A stretch of 64,000 nt of DNA, taken from the NCBI RefSeq assembly GCF_905171775.1, contig NC_053495.1, positions 111,613,764-111,677,763 on the forward strand, given 5' to 3'. A program made the position numbers and the translations under genes. This DNA comes from Rana temporaria. Lineage: Eukaryota > Chordata > Amphibia > Anura > Ranidae. Positions 21,650 to 34,034 of this stretch are shown piece after piece. The notes below the pieces were generated by a model. That model ran no database searches and had not been told where the DNA came from. It saw nothing but the letters and a program-made list of their open reading frames with translations. Numbering within the stretch: the stretch's first letter is position 1; every line of letters begins with the position of its first letter.

Positions 21650-24600
21650 AAGGCCTCAAATGTCTCAGAGTAGCGGAAAACGAACCAAGCTGACCACGTT
21701 TTATGAAATTTCTCCAGCCTGTGCTAGGGTATCCTCCATCTTACAGATCTCTGAGACCCTCTCTATAGGGATGGTATCAGTGCCTTAGCGGCATTCAACA
21801 GATGCTTGGTCAATGAGTTATTATATCTCTTAAGCTTGAAGTTGGAAACGTGTAGAAGGTAGCAAGATGCATCGAGCCTAATACTCGTTTCCATTATTTG
21901 CACTATCAATGCCTTAATCTTATCCCAGTATTCCGCTATGGGCGTACAATTCCACCAAACGTGTACTAGTGTCCCCACTTCTGTCCCACACCGCCAACAA
22001 GTATCAGAGATCTGTGGGTTCCACCTATGTAGTTTCTGAGGGGTGAGGTACCACCTTGTCAAAAGTTTGTATGCAATTTCTTGCGTTTTTGTACTAAGCG
22101 AACACTTATGGGACAAAATACAGGCATTTCTCCATTGAACCTCTGATATATTGATCTGAAGCTCATTTGACCATTTCACCTTCAACCCCTCATCCTGCCT
22201 TGTAGCCGCACCCTGTAACCAGGAGTAGGAGACAGAAGTCGCTCTTTCAAGGCGTTCACCAGACACACAGACCTCCTCTAGTTCCATCAGTGGTCTAGTA
22301 AAGTCATTTCTGTAGGTCTTATTGCCCACATAGCTACCAAGTTGCAGGTATGACAAAAGAGGCAAATGAGCTATTCTGGAGTCATTTTTTAGCGAAACAA
22401 AATATTTGAGTTTACCATTCTTAAAACAGTCGCCAGCTATCAAGTTTTCATTTGTGGTCAGGTTATGGAAGGCAAAGTTTCCAACACCTGGAACAAAGTC
22501 CGGGTTGTCTTTCAGAGGAGTCAGGGGGCTCAAAGAAGAGGTCACCTTGGCATGTTTAGAAATGTTGTGCCTTGTCTTTAGAGTCGTTTCTAAGATGGGA
22601 TGAGACTTTAGCATCAGTTTGACGCTGCCCCATGGTAACCACCGACTGAAGCGCAATGGGGTGGCACTCAGTCCCTCCTCCAAGCTCACCCAATCCTTAG
22701 AATCCCCATGACAGTGCCAGTCAATTACCCTCGTCAGGTGTGAGGTTAAGTGGTAATTCCTAAAATTGGGTAACCCCATCCCCCCGAGTTCCTTAGGTTT
22801 GGTTACAAAACAAATTAAATTCTGGATCTTTTATTATTCCACAGAAATTTAAGAAGTAGTGTGTGTAATTGTTTGAAAAAGGATTTAGGAATCGGGATAG
22901 GCAACGCTCTCAGAAGATATAATAATCTTGGCAGAATAGATATTTTGAGGATTGCCGCTCGGCCGAACAAGGAGAAGTAACCTTTGTCCCAAGCTTGAAG
23001 ATCTTTGTCAATCGTCTAACAATGGGGGGAAGTTCCGCCCAAAAGTTGCGGTGATCAACGGCGTTAGCCAGATACCCAAGTATCTGAGAGCATCCCCCTC
23101 CCACCTAAAGGGGCAATTGTTTTTTGTTCTACTTAGCTCCTCACCTGTCAGGTTGATATTCATAGGCTCTGATTTAGAGAAATTTATCTTGAGATTCAAG
23201 ATAAAACCAAAGTGCAAGAAGGCCTTTATCAGGTTAGGTATAGTGGTGTGTGGCTGTGTCAAGAAAAATAGTAAGTCATCTGCATAAGCTGCTATCTTGA
23301 ACACTCTGTCCATGAGTCTAAAACCTTTGATGGACTCATTTTTATTAACCATTCTAATGAACGGTTCCAGTGATAAAATAAACAATAAAGGTGACAGGGA
23401 GCACCCCTGTCTGGTACCATTGGTGATGTCAACCCTGTCCGACAAGGATCCATTAATTTTTATCCTGGCTGAAGGATTCTGGTATACTGCGGAAATCCAA
23501 GCCATCATTCCGGGACCTAAACACACATGGGCGCAGGTGGCCAGCATATAGTCCCAGGATACCCTATCAAAGGCCTTCTCCGCGTCTGTAGAAAGGAGAA
23601 GGCCCCTGATACCTCTCGAATGTGCGGCCTGTGACAACAGCAAAGCCTTAATAATGTTATCTTTGGCCTCTCTTTCAAGCATAAAACCAACCTGCTCCGG
23701 ACCGATCAGGCCGGCCAAGAAAGGGCTTAATCTGTTGGCTAGGATTTTTGTTAGTAATTTGAGGTCCAACTTCAAAAGTGAAATTGGCCGATAGCTGGCA
23801 CACCCAGTAGGATCCTTGTCAGGTTTTGGACAGTGAGGTAGGCTGAAAGAAAATCCAGTGTAACAGATCTTGGTTTGGACAGAGAGTTCAAATCTTTAGC
23901 CAGTGGGGTCAAAAGAATATCTGTGAAGGTTTTGTAGTATATTGAAGTTAGTCTGTCAGGGGCCGGGCTTTTACCAGATTTTAAATCTTTAATAGCGTGT
24001 CGTATTTCTGCGGGAGAAATTGGTTCCTCCAAAGAGATTAAAGTGTCGTCATCTAGTGTGGGAAGACCACTATCTGTCAAAAATTCCTGTATGATCTGTT
24101 GTCCATTACCCTCTACCTCAGGGGGTTTGGGCAAAGTAGGTAGGTTGTAAAGCTTAGAATGAATAATAACTATCGAATTGTTTTGCAATAGCTTCTGTCG
24201 TGACTGCACAAGTGCCATCCACCTTCCTTATACCCATGATGTTGTGGTTAATTTTGGGGTCCATCAGTGCTCTGGCAAGGAACCTGCCTGATTTGTCACC
24301 CCATTCATAATAAATTGTTTTCTTGAGAAATAGAATGTGCTTTGTTTTGGCCTCCAAAATTTTTTGTAATTATTTTCTGCACTCCAACAATTCGAGGGCA
24401 GATTGCACCTGAAGGGTGTGTTTATGCAGTGTTTCAAGTTCAAAGATCTTATTAGACAACCTGTTGATTTCCTTCTTTCGTTCCTTTTTACTCTGTGAGC
24501 CCAATTTGATTAATTTGCCCCTAATGGAGCATTTATGTGCCTCCCAGTGCACCAAGGGGTCCACGTCAGTGGTGTCATTAATTTGGAAGAAGTCAGTTAA

Positions 24601-25003
24601 AGAAGTTTTTATGCTGGGTAATAGTGCGGGGTCCGTCAGTAAGGATTAGTTCAGCTTCCAACTATTAGATTTGGGCCTGGCATCAAACAGGTTCAGGGAT
24701 ACAGCTATAGGAGCGTGGTCCGAGAACGTCTGGACACCTATCCTTGCATCCGTTGTTAAGAATAGGTCTCTCTGGATCACAAAGAGATAATCAATGCGGG
24801 AATACTTACCATGAGGTATCGAGTGGAATGTGAAATCCTTCCCATCAGGATGGATGAATCTCCATGAATCTATTAACTGTAATGAGTGTAAAAGGTTTTT
24901 GATTTTTTGAGTATTTTATAGGTCACACAGGACTTCCCAGATGACGTGTCTACTAGTGGATTCAGAGGGATATTGAAGTTGTTGTGGAAATTTGAAGATG
25001 TAT
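21650..25003 (-). pseudogene. L1 ORF2: endonuclease tail, reverse transcriptase, Cys-rich C-terminus
   Basis: Read on the - strand in order: the end of the APE endonuclease with SRIDYLF and TFSDHAP (about 24760-24690); a Lys/Glu-rich linker; a KSGKSPAPD motif; the reverse transcriptase with NRLSPFLAGLIGPEQVGF, STDAEKAFDRVSWDY, NGTRQGCSLSPLLF and the catalytic AYADDLLFF (about 23285); and the C-terminal region with WRCGTEVGTLVHVWWNC. Frameshifts near 23775 and 24200-24360, stops near 24650 and 22800, and loss of the first part of the endonuclease make it inactive. The intact enzyme would nick target DNA and reverse-transcribe the L1 RNA there. Confidence 0.9.
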
Positions 25004-25007
25004 TTAA

Positions 25008-25971
25008 CCACTTAAGGACCGCCTCCTGCACATATACGTCGGCAGAATGGCACGGCTGGGCACATGTACGTACAGGTACGTCCTGTACTAGTACCCAGCC
25101 GTGGGTCGCGGGCGCTGTCCGAAGCTCCGTGACTGGGACCGCGGGACTCGGACCCGATCACCGCTGGAGTCCCGCGAACGGTCCCCGGAGATGAAGAATA
25201 GGGAGAGCCGTGTGTAAACACGGCTTCCCTGTTCTTCACTGTGGCGACAGCATCGATAGTGTCATCCCTTTTATAGGGGGACATAATCGATGATGTCACA
25301 CCTACAGCCACACCCCCCTACAGTTGTAAACACACTTCAGGTCACACATAACCCCATTAGCGCCCCCTGTGGTTAACTCCCAAACTGCAATTGTCATTTT
25401 CACAATAAACAATGCATTTTAAATGCATTTTTTGCTGTGAAAATGACAATGGTCCCAAAAATGTGTCAAAATTGTCCGAAGTGTCCGCCATAATGTCGCA
25501 GTCACGAAAAAAATCCCTGATCGCCGCCATTAGTAGTAAATTTTTTTTTTATAAAAATGCTATAAAACTATCCCCTATTTTGTAAACGCTATAAATTTTG
25601 TGCAAACCAACCGATAAACGCTTATTGCGATTTGTTTACCAAAAATAGGTAGAAGAATACGTATCGGCCTAAACTGAGAAAAAAAAAAGTTGTTTTATAT
25701 ATTTTTGGGGGATATTTATTATAGCAAAAAGTAAAAAATATTGAATTTTTTTCAAAATTGTTGCTCTATTTTTGTTTATAGCGCAAAAAATAAAAACCGC
25801 AGAGGTGATCAAATACCACCAAAAGAAAGCTCTATTTGTGGGAAAAAAGGACGGCAATTTTGTTTGGGAGCCACGTCGCACGACCCACAATTGTCAGTTA
25901 AAGCAGCGCAGTGCCGAATCGCAAAAAGGGAAAAGGTTCTTTAGCTGCATTTTGGTCCGGGTCTTAAGTGG
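25008..25971. mobile_element. TTAA-target MITE inside L1 ORF2
   Basis: The ends CCACTTAAGGACC and GGTCCGGGTCTTAAGTGG are inverse, flanked by TTAA at 25004-25007 and 25972-25975. It shares TGATCAAATACCACCAAAAGAAAGCTC (inverse) with the host MITE at 27840-27870. It is the same family as the element into which the L1 itself inserted. Confidence 0.9.
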
Positions 25972-26577
25972 TTAATATGTATTGTCATAATGGCACCCAG
26001 TCTTAGCACTTCGGCAACCCGCTCTAAATAGAGCTGACTGGGGCAGTCTGAGACTGGTTGAATCTCGTCTGGTAGTAGAAAATGTCTTGAGGTTGGAGTG
26101 TGTGTATGTTTGCGGCGTGGGCATATGTCCGCAGGCGAGGGGCCCTCTGTGCATTTAGCACCGACGATCGTTGAGGAGGGGGTGCGCTCACTCCGCAAGC
26201 ATACTAGTGGTTATGGACAGATGTGCGCTCTTATCTGGGTCATGTCTGATCAGCATGGCTTGGGATTCGTAGCGTACGCCTGTAGATGGCCTCCATTCCA
26301 CCTACAATAAGGGTATAATCTGGATATGTATTATTCTATGGAATGGTGCAGATTAGGGATTCTATCAGCGATAATCTGAGAGTTTGTAAGCGTTTTTTGG
26401 AGTCAGGGGAGGCACATGCATCACCTGCCCAGACACACCCATAAGACTTTAGCCAGCATTGTATGTATTCTATTCATTGTATTGTATTCATTGTATGTAC
26501 TCTATTCATTGTATTGTATTGTAAGAGCTACGCGCCCAAGAAACACCTCAGCGGGAAATGAGGTATGTACCAAACAG

Positions 26578-27577
26578 TCAAGCCTCCACCAGGGCCCTGG
26601 AGGAGGACGGTCTCATGTTAGGAGTTCCTGTGGAGGAATGCCCTCCATGGCCATGTCTCATCTTCTTAGAGGAGCGAGGTTCCGGAGATGAAAACGGTGA
26701 TCTTGCGGGACTTCCTTCTCCTCTGGGCAGGGCAAACTCCTGGTACCATTCTGGAAGCTCAATCGGATCAGGGTTTAATGCAGCAAAAAACTCTGGCAGA
26801 TCATCTGGTGTGCGGAGAACGTGATGTTTGGCTCCTCGAGTGATAATCAGGGCAAAGGGAAAATGCCACGTGTATTTCACATCTTTTTCCCTGAGCATGT
26901 CCAGCAGAGGGCGCAGTGCCCTGTGATTCTTTAATGATATCTGAGATAGGTCCTGAAAGAGCAGAATGATTTCCCCATTAAAGATAATGAGGAAAGCCAG
27001 AAGGAATGAACGCATTATGTCCTCCTTCAGAAGGAAGCTTTGCAGGCAACAAATGATATCCCTGGGGGAGCTGAATCCAGGTCTCTGGCTCTGAGAGCTC
27101 TGTGTGCACGCCCAAATTCAATGGCCGCATCTTCCTGCTGTTCCAGCAGGCTACTGAATACTCTCTGCAATACAGGGACAATTTGATCTGCTTCCACCGA
27201 CTCAGGGATCCCTGTACCCTGATGTTACACCTCCTCCCTCTATTGTCCAAATCCTCTATATGGCTGTTCATTTCTAAGAAGTGAGAGGAGTGGGAGAAAA
27301 CAACTTTCTCTAGCCTCTGTACGGCCTCATCTCTGTGCCTCCCCGCGTTCTCCACCGCGGCCATCTTTTCCTGAAGGACAAGCAGACTTAATTTCAAATC
27401 TGTTATTGCCGCAGAGAACGTGGATTTTATATCTGGGGCAAAACCAGACATGGCAACAAAAGTTAGGGGCTGATCGGGCTGATTGTAGCTCCTACCTGCG
27501 TTCTCCGTGGCTGATTGGGAGTCCTCACTGAATTCATCCATCTCCCTCATGTCCCGCGCCATCTTGTTCTCCATCAC
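26578..27577 (-). pseudogene. L1 ORF1 (RNA-binding chaperone), frameshifted
   Basis: The Met at 27577 starts an acidic N-terminus, then a heptad-like helical stretch (VLQEKMAAVENAGRHRDEAVQRLEKVV), then GRRCNIRVQG, the start of the RRM-like centre of L1 ORF1 proteins. After a frame change near 27000 the C-terminal domain follows (ALRPLLDMLREKDVKYTWHFPF, VLRTPDDLPEFFAAL), with a Pro/Ser-rich tail to 26578. ORF1 protein trimers coat L1 RNA. The split between the two frames disables it. Confidence 0.85.
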
Positions 27578-28705
27578 GCTGCTCCTCGAGAGCGATTGTT
27601 CTTTTAAAGATGTCGGAGATGTTCCGCGACCAAGCTAAATGCTGTATTGCGGCGGGATCTCGACTGCGGTGTCTGTTATGTTTTCTTGCCCATCTCCAGC
27701 TGCAGGTTCACAGGGTATCAGGCTGTAGGCTGTGTTAGTCTCCGGAGCTCAGCTAGTGTGCAACCATCTCTGCTGCGCGCCAAAGCCACACCCCCCCAAA
27801 TTATATTTTTATCATAATTTTTTCCCCACAAATAGAGATTTATTTTGGTGGTATTTGATCACCTCTGCGGTTTTTATTTTTTGCGATATAAACAAAAAAG
27901 ACAGACAATTTTGAAAAAAAAAAAACACAATATTTTTTACTTTTTGTTATAATAATATCCCAATTTTTTTCCTCAGTTTAGGCCGATACGTATTCTTCTA
28001 CATATTTTTGGTAAAAAAAAAAAAAAAAAAATCGCAATAAGTGTTTATTGATTGGTTTGTGCAAAAGTTATAGCGCCTAAAAAATAGGGGATAGATTTAT
28101 GATTTTTTTTTATTTTTTTTATTTTTTGCTAGTAATGGCGGCGATCTGCGATTTTTGTCAGGCCTGTGATAGTGCGGCGGACATATCGGACACCTTTGAC
28201 ACTATTTTGGGACCATTCACATTTATACAGCGAATGGTGCTATAAAAATGCACTGATTATTGTATAAATGTGACTGGCAGGGAAGGGGTTAACACTAGGG
28301 GGCGAGGAAGGGGTTAAATGTATTCCCTGGGTGTGATTCTTACTGTGGGGGGAGGGGACTGACTGGGGGAGGTGACCGATCTGTGTCCCTATGTACAAGG
28401 GACACAGCATCGGTCTCCTCGCTCCCTGACAGGACGTGGAGCTCTGTGTTTACACCCCATTATTACACACAGAGCTCCACGTCCCTGCTGTCACTGCCGA
28501 TCGCGGTAACCCCGCGGACATCACGGCCGCCAGGCACGCGCATCGGCATCTCAGCAATGCGCCGGGCACAGTTTTTCCCCCGCTGCATGCCCCCAGCGGC
28601 ACGCGTGGGGAATGCAAATAAAAGGACGTCCAGGGACGTCCACCTGGCAATTGAGAGCCGCGCTGTGGACGTCTTTCGTCTACAGCACGGGTCTCAAGTG
28701 GTTAA

Positions 28706-29310
28706 ACATAATAAGATATATAAATTCATACCAATGTAACAGTATCGTTTAGACAGCAAAACATTTTAGCAAAACCTCTCTCTGCCACTCTTTGAGCTCA
28801 TTTAGAATTAGGTTGGGGTGGGAGGTAAAATCCATGTGGTTGAGCTGTGTTTTTAGCATCCCCAATCACCCCCCCTTAAGCTGCAAAGGCAGTAGACTGA
28901 GGTGTTTGCATGCTGTGGTCCGGATACATTGCTTAATGCCTATGTAAAATATGATTGCTCCTGTAACTGAATGCAACCCATTCAAGCTAATGAATAGGCA
29001 CAAACATTATCTGCAAACATGTACAATGCGTGCAGTTGCAGCACGTTTAGAGATTGGAAGGAAATTTTACATCTCTAAGTTACAGGGTTAAAACAGGTGG
29101 TGAGAAGGCTTCATAGCTCCCCCTCACTATCTTTCAAATGCTTCTGAAAAGCGATCTAAACATGGATCACTTCTTGGAAGCACAGAATTTAGCCACACAC
29201 ATAAAAATATGGAGTGAATTAGTCTACCATGGTACCAGAATCTCAGTGATGCATACTTTGTTATGACCCTGCATGTGACTGGTTCAAAGGATGAGGGAAG
29301 AATGCAGAGG
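28706..29310. other. Intron sequence, nothing recognised
   Basis: Non-repetitive-looking sequence between two MITEs, possibly the original intron 1 DNA. No exon-like frame with splice sites stands out. Confidence 0.5.
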
Positions 29311-29317
29311 AACGAGA

Positions 29318-29550
29318 ATTAACCACTTTGGCCCCGGAAGATTTGGCTGCTCAATGATCAGGCCATTTTTGCGATACGGCACTGTGTCGCTTTAACTGAA
29401 AATTGCACGGTCATGTGACGCTGTACCCAAACAAAATTGATGTTTTTTTCCAACAAACAAAGTTTTCTTTTGGTGGTATTTGATCACCTCTGCAATTTTT
29501 TTGCGCTATAAGCAAAAGAAGAGGGACAAATTTGAAAAAAAAAACACAAT
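29318..29550. mobile_element. TTAA-target MITE, left-end fragment
   Basis: TTAACCACTTTGGCCCC, then CAGGCCATTTTTGCGATACGGCAC and TTTTGGTGGTATTTGATCACCTC. It stops near 29550 in an A run, and the right end is missing. Confidence 0.75.
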
Positions 29551-29904
29551 GGTGGTCATTTACTATAGCTTCAGGAAGTACTGGGCACTATTGCAAACAA
29601 TAACTCCAATTTAGCCAATAAAAAATTCAACATGCAAATTTGCGAATGAAAAAGAGCGTTATTAGCTGCGAACAAGCCTTAGTAAATGCGAAATCAGCGC
29701 TAATTGGCGAATCCGCGTACATGCAAATGCAAATTTCTACCAAGTTATTCTATAGCACTGCACTGTTACCATGATCCATGTATGTGAAAGAATTTTTTTT
29801 TATGTGAGATGTGCTCTACATCGTGTGCATCTATTGATGTATATTGCAATTAGTATTCCTATTTTTTTTCCTTCTTTTGCTAACGAATGCAGTTATTAAT
29901 GATT
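29551..29904. other. AT-rich tract, no gene
   Basis: Contains AAATGCGAA/GCAAATTTGCG-type short palindromic pieces. Possibly another degraded MITE, but ends cannot be assigned. Confidence 0.4.
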
Positions 29905-30014
29905 ATTACAGAGTAAGAGTGAGTGAGTAACTTATATAGCGCTAACAAATGCGAACTGAATCGCCTCAAGGTGCTTTTGTCCAACTTGTCCAAGGTCCTT
30001 CAGAAGAGATGAGT

Positions 30015-30210
30015 CTTATGTTTTTTCTTGAAGGCCCAATGGTTTTCTTCCATGCGGATGTTCTTTGGTAGAGCGTTCCATAGCCGCGGTCCTTGGACTG
30101 CGAATCTTCATTCTCCTTTAGATTTGTAGCAGGACTTAGGGGTGCGTTGGAGATTTTGATTTGTTGATATGAGGGCCCGATTGGGGGTGTAATGTGTTAT
30201 TTTCTTGCAT
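30015..30210 (-). pseudogene. LINE reverse transcriptase, C-terminal end
   Basis: The - strand reads GPRLWNALPKNIRMEEN and a Lys/His-rich end, the usual end of CR1/L2/Rex1 ORF2. An in-frame stop precedes RFAVQGPRLW. It continues the frame at 32515 if the nested L1 is removed. Confidence 0.7.
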
Positions 30211-30224
30211 AAACATTGAGGCGC

Positions 30225-32506
30225 CCCCACGGCCAGGCTGCGGGTGAATGGGGACCTCACGGACCCCTTTCCTTTGTATAGAGGCACAAGGCAGGGGTGT
30301 CCTTTATCGCCCCTGATTTTTGCACTGGCCTTGGAACCGCTGGCGGCGTTAGTACGGTCCTCCCCTTCGATAGCTGGATTTCAGAGAGGCGAATGTATAG
30401 AGAAGATTTCACTCTACGCGGATGATACTCTATTGTATCTGGGAGATGTAGACACATCCCTCACAGCAGCTATGGAGTTGATTCAACGTTTTGGCTCCTT
30501 GTCGGGTTTCTCAATTAATTGGAGTAAATCTGTTCTTTTGCCCGTGGATGGCCCGATCGGATCTCTACCAATGGTTGCAGGATCCCTACAGGTGGTGGAA
30601 TCCTTCAAGTATTTGGGGGTTCAGGTATCAGTAAACTCACAGAAATATCTAGAAGAGAATTTACTACCCCTTTTCAAACGCTTGCAGTCGACTTGTAATA
30701 CCTGGTGCAAACTCCCGTTGTCCGTGATAGGACGAATACATTTAATTAAAATGGTGTGGGGCCCCCAGCTTCTATACATTATGCATAACTCCCCTCAGTG
30801 GATACCCCGTTGGTGGTTTACCCGGATAGATTCCTTGTTTAGATCATTAATCTGGAAAAAGAAAGTTGCCCGTATCCGTTTGTCTACACTGCAATACGGC
30901 AAAGACCAAGGGGGAGCGGCTGTACCCAATCCTAAATTTTATTTTTTGGCCTCCCAAATGCAGCACCTATGTGGTACGGGGCGGATTAACAACAGGGACT
31001 CCATTGACACACTGTTGCGGGGTGGGTCCGGGAATGCGTCGGTTTTGGCGTGTCTGGAGGCTGGGTTTCCGCACCTACCACGGGCAGCACACACGGTGGT
31101 CCTCCTTGGAAAGCTGTGGTCCATGGTTAAGTCGACTGTGGGCGTTTCGGGATTTCTTGTGGACACCCCTCTGTGGGATAATCTAAATTTGATAGAAGTA
31201 TCCAGACTTGAGGGTTTCCTATCTTGGAAATTAGCGGGGATCCAAAATATTGCCCAGATTTATCATAATAACACACTTAAGTAATTTCAAGACCTACAAA
31301 ATGAGTTTGATTTACCTAGACATCAATTCTACAGATACTTACAGCTCAGGCATGCTTTACAGGCCCAGGGTCGGACATCTGTTCTGCGACTATCCAGTCA
31401 CAGGCTGATAACAGATATTTTCCATGGTAAAGACAAAAAGGGCATGATATCTCATGTCTATTCCTCCCTTTTGTCATCCATACAAAACTCAGAGACCTTA
31501 CCATGTAGGAGAGGCTGGGCGGAGGACCTGGGGGACATTGACGGTGAGACATGGGAATCCTGTCTACAAGCGGGGCCTTTGACCTCAGTTTCACAATCGC
31601 ATAGATTGTCTCACCTGTTTCTGTTGCACAGGGTCTACCGCACACCCATTCAGCTGTTCCGGTGGGGCAGGAGGGACTCTTCTCTGTGTCCCAAACAATG
31701 CAGGGAGGAAGGCTTGCTTATTCACCTAATGTGGCGCTGTCCCAAGCTGCATCGGTTCTGGAGGAGTGTCACGGAGGTTGTTTCCTCGGTGTTCCAGGTT
31801 AGGGTCCCGTTGGACCCATTGATATGCATATTGGGTGCGGTGGACGAAGAGGTATACCCTCCACCAGTTAATATCGCAGTGATCAGGCTTTTATATCTAG
31901 CAAGAAAACAGATAGCTAGATTTTGGTTGTCCCCACATGTCCCGACTAAAAAACAGTGGATAGACCAAGTGAACCTTATTATTGTGAGGGAACATTATAC
32001 ATATCAGCATAGAAATGCGTTCAAAAAATTCAATTCCATCTGGCAGCCCTGGCTGGAGAAGCCTGGATTAGCACCTCCGAGACTGATTATGACTCGGTTG
32101 TTGCAGATGTAGGTGACATTCTCCCCCCAGGAGTAGAACCTGAGTGTCTATATAAATGTCTGTGCTAATGGACATTATAATGTGGATACGAGAATGCGCA
32201 CCAAGGACAGGCAGTTGTTATAACTATTTGGGCAGAGTGTGGAACGCGGAATTCTGGGCATGGCCCGTTGGCCAAGTGTTTGATTGTGTGGGAGGGTGAG
32301 GCGGTTCTCGCCTTCTCGACACTGTGTTAATCGTGCTATTGACAACAATGTTTTTTCTTGCCACGGTTCTGACATGTGTATGGTACTAATATCTATATGA
32401 TGATGCTTTGTATAATGTTCTGAATGCTGATCTATATTCATGTACCTGACTTCATGTCTTATTTTTTGGCACAATAAACAATTTTTCTGATTTAAAAAAA
32501 AAAAAA
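30225..32506 (+). mobile_element. 5'-truncated L1-type LINE
   Basis: The target duplication AAACATTGAGGCGC is perfect at 30211-30224 and 32507-32520. AATAAA lies at about 32473 and a poly-A run at 32494-32509. It starts inside the reverse transcriptase, so it is an ordinary truncated insertion. Confidence 0.92.
30235..32112 (+). pseudogene. L1 ORF2, from mid reverse transcriptase to C-terminus
   Basis: Begins just before the RGTRQGCPLSPLIFALALEPL motif, then SLYADDTLLYLGD with the catalytic Y-A-D-D, a thumb-like helical region, WKKKVARIRLSTLQYGKDQGG, and a C-terminal Cys/His segment LLIHLMWRCPKLHRFW. One in-frame TAA at 31282-31284 interrupts it; the same frame then continues to TAG at 32110-32112. 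Otherwise well preserved and closely related in style to the L1 at 35341. Confidence 0.88.
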
Positions 32507-32514
32507 AAACATTG

Positions 32515-33600
32515 AGGCGCGTTTCTTTGTGTGCATTTGTGGGTGAGGCAGAGGGTCTTGAATGTAATCCGATCCTTTACAGATAGCCAATATAGAGTCC
32601 TCAAGGCTGGGGTGATTGATTCCCATAGTTTTTTCCCTGTTATCGGTCTTGCTGCTGTGTTCTGGACGCCTTTTAAACAAGACATCTTGTATTTGGGTAG
32701 TCCTAGATAGAGGGAGTTTGCGTAGTTGAGTCAGGAATTGATGAGTGTTCCAACTACTGCTGCTGTGTCCTCTTTCTGGATTAATGGGATGAGTCTACGC
32801 AGCAAGCAAAAAAGATGGTGCAATCCGCTGATTACTGATCCTATTTGGGCGTCCATAGTCATGTCTGAGTCAAAGATGACTCCGAGGCTTTTGACTTTGG
32901 TGCTTGGAGTGATGGTTTGTCCAAGAATGGTGGGTGGTGTCAAAGTCGTCCTGGAATTTGTCTTTCGGTTTGCGTGTAGAAAGAGAAGTTCTGTTTTGGA
33001 TCCATTGAGTTTGAGGGAGCTCTCTGTCATCCAATTATCTATCAATGTAAGGCATTTTTCTAGTCTGTGATATTGGTCTTTTTTGTTAGTGATGAGAAAA
33101 TAAAGTTGAGTGTCATCAGCGTAGGAGTGGTAAAACAGGTACTGTTTGCTGATGAGTTTGAGGAGTGGGCGGAGGTAGATGTTGAAGAGCACGGGCGACA
33201 GGGGTGATCCTTGAGGGACTCCGCATGTGACGGTGCGTGCTTCCGATATAAAGGCTCCTAGTTTCACTATCTGGGATTGATTCTCTAGGAATGATGTGAA
33301 CCAGGTGAGCAGAATTTTGTGGTCTACTGTGTCGAAAGCTGCACTGAGGTCCAGCAGCACCAGGAGACACGATTCTCCGTCATCTGCTGCTTCGAGGGCG
33401 TCATCCCATATTTTGAGAAGTGGGCGGAAACCCAATTATAGTGGGTCCAGTAGTTTGTGGGTGTCCAAATGGAGTTGTAGCTGTTATACTACTGCTTTCT
33501 CATTGATCTTGGAGATGGTGCTGAGGCTTGTTACCGGTAGTTTGGATCCTTAGGGTCGAGGTTGGGTTTCTTTAGGAGGGGTTTAATTATGCCTTGCTTA
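32515..33600 (-). pseudogene. CR1/L2/Rex1-type reverse transcriptase
   Basis: The - strand reads, in order, PLLKKPNLDPKD and YRPV (about 33580-33530), a frame change, then LLVLLDLSAAFDTVDHKILL, GVPQGSPLSPVLFNIYLRPL and the catalytic HSYADDTQLYF (about 33115), then SSLKLNGSKTELL. The DLSAAFDTVDH wording separates this group from L1. The final part (KGVQNTAARPITGKK, LYWLSVKDRITFK) is in a shifted frame near 32670. Its 3' remainder lies beyond the nested L1. Confidence 0.88.
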
Positions 33601-33880
33601 AAGGAAGTCGGAACAATCCCTTCTCTGATTTATGAGATGTGTTCTAGTCGGTGCCACAATTTTGGTACATTCTTTCAGAAAGGTTGTCGAAATAATGTCG
33701 TTTGGTGATGTACTGTCTTGAAGACTTCTGATTATGTTTTTGGTGGTGTTGACGGTAATTAGGACCAGCATAAAATTTGTTGATTGTAGGGTGTTTATAT
33801 TGACGTTTTCTTCTATCTTTGTCCGAGTGAGTTTTTTTCTGCTGAATTATTTCCTGAATAATGTCTGCTATTCTGTAAAT

Positions 33881-34027
33881 TTACATGTATTAAACATTTA
33901 GGTTACCTATTTGTTGCATGTTGTTTTTTTTTCATGTTTTTTTTTTGTTTGTTTTTTATTTAGGTGGCTATAAAGCAGTAATTACTTATGTTCATTCTTT
34001 AATCATACTACACTATAATGCAGGTCT
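33881..34027. other. T-rich spacer
   Basis: Contains a long T/GTTTTTT stretch near 33925-33960. Nothing else is recognised. Confidence 0.5.
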
Positions 34028-34034
34028 CATACTT

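Larger units (their letters stand above)
21098..27794 (-). mobile_element. Near full-length L1-type LINE, antisense
   Basis: The 3' end is at the left: a T15 run at 21092-21107 (poly A on the - strand) preceded in sense by an AATAAA signal at about 21120-21126. The 5' end lies near 27794 in a GC-rich leader. A target duplication of about 13-16 bases (CCCAAATTATATTTTT) flanks it at 21082-21097 and 27795-27810. It contains ORF1 and ORF2 remnants in the usual order. About 6.7 kb in all, including a 0.96 kb MITE inserted later. Confidence 0.9.
20977..28701. mobile_element. TTAA-target MITE split by an L1
   Basis: TTAA flanks both ends (20973-20976, 28702-28705). The ends CCAC...GTGG match the family seen complete at 25008-25971. 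The left piece is 20977-21097 and the right piece 27795-28701. The break carries a duplicated AAATTATATTTTT on either side of the L1. The interior includes the family landmark TGGTGGTATTTGATCACCTCTGCGG. Confidence 0.85.
29905..33880 (-). mobile_element. CR1/L2/Rex1-group LINE, antisense, split by an L1
   Basis: The - strand 3' tail contains TTAGCGCTATATAAGTTACTC (29920-29940), a common tail of this LINE group. The C-terminal coding part is at 30030-30210 (GPRLWNALP). After a nested L1 (30225-32506) the coding resumes at 32515 and runs up to about 33600, with weaker traces to 33880. The 5' end with the endonuclease is missing. Confidence 0.8.
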
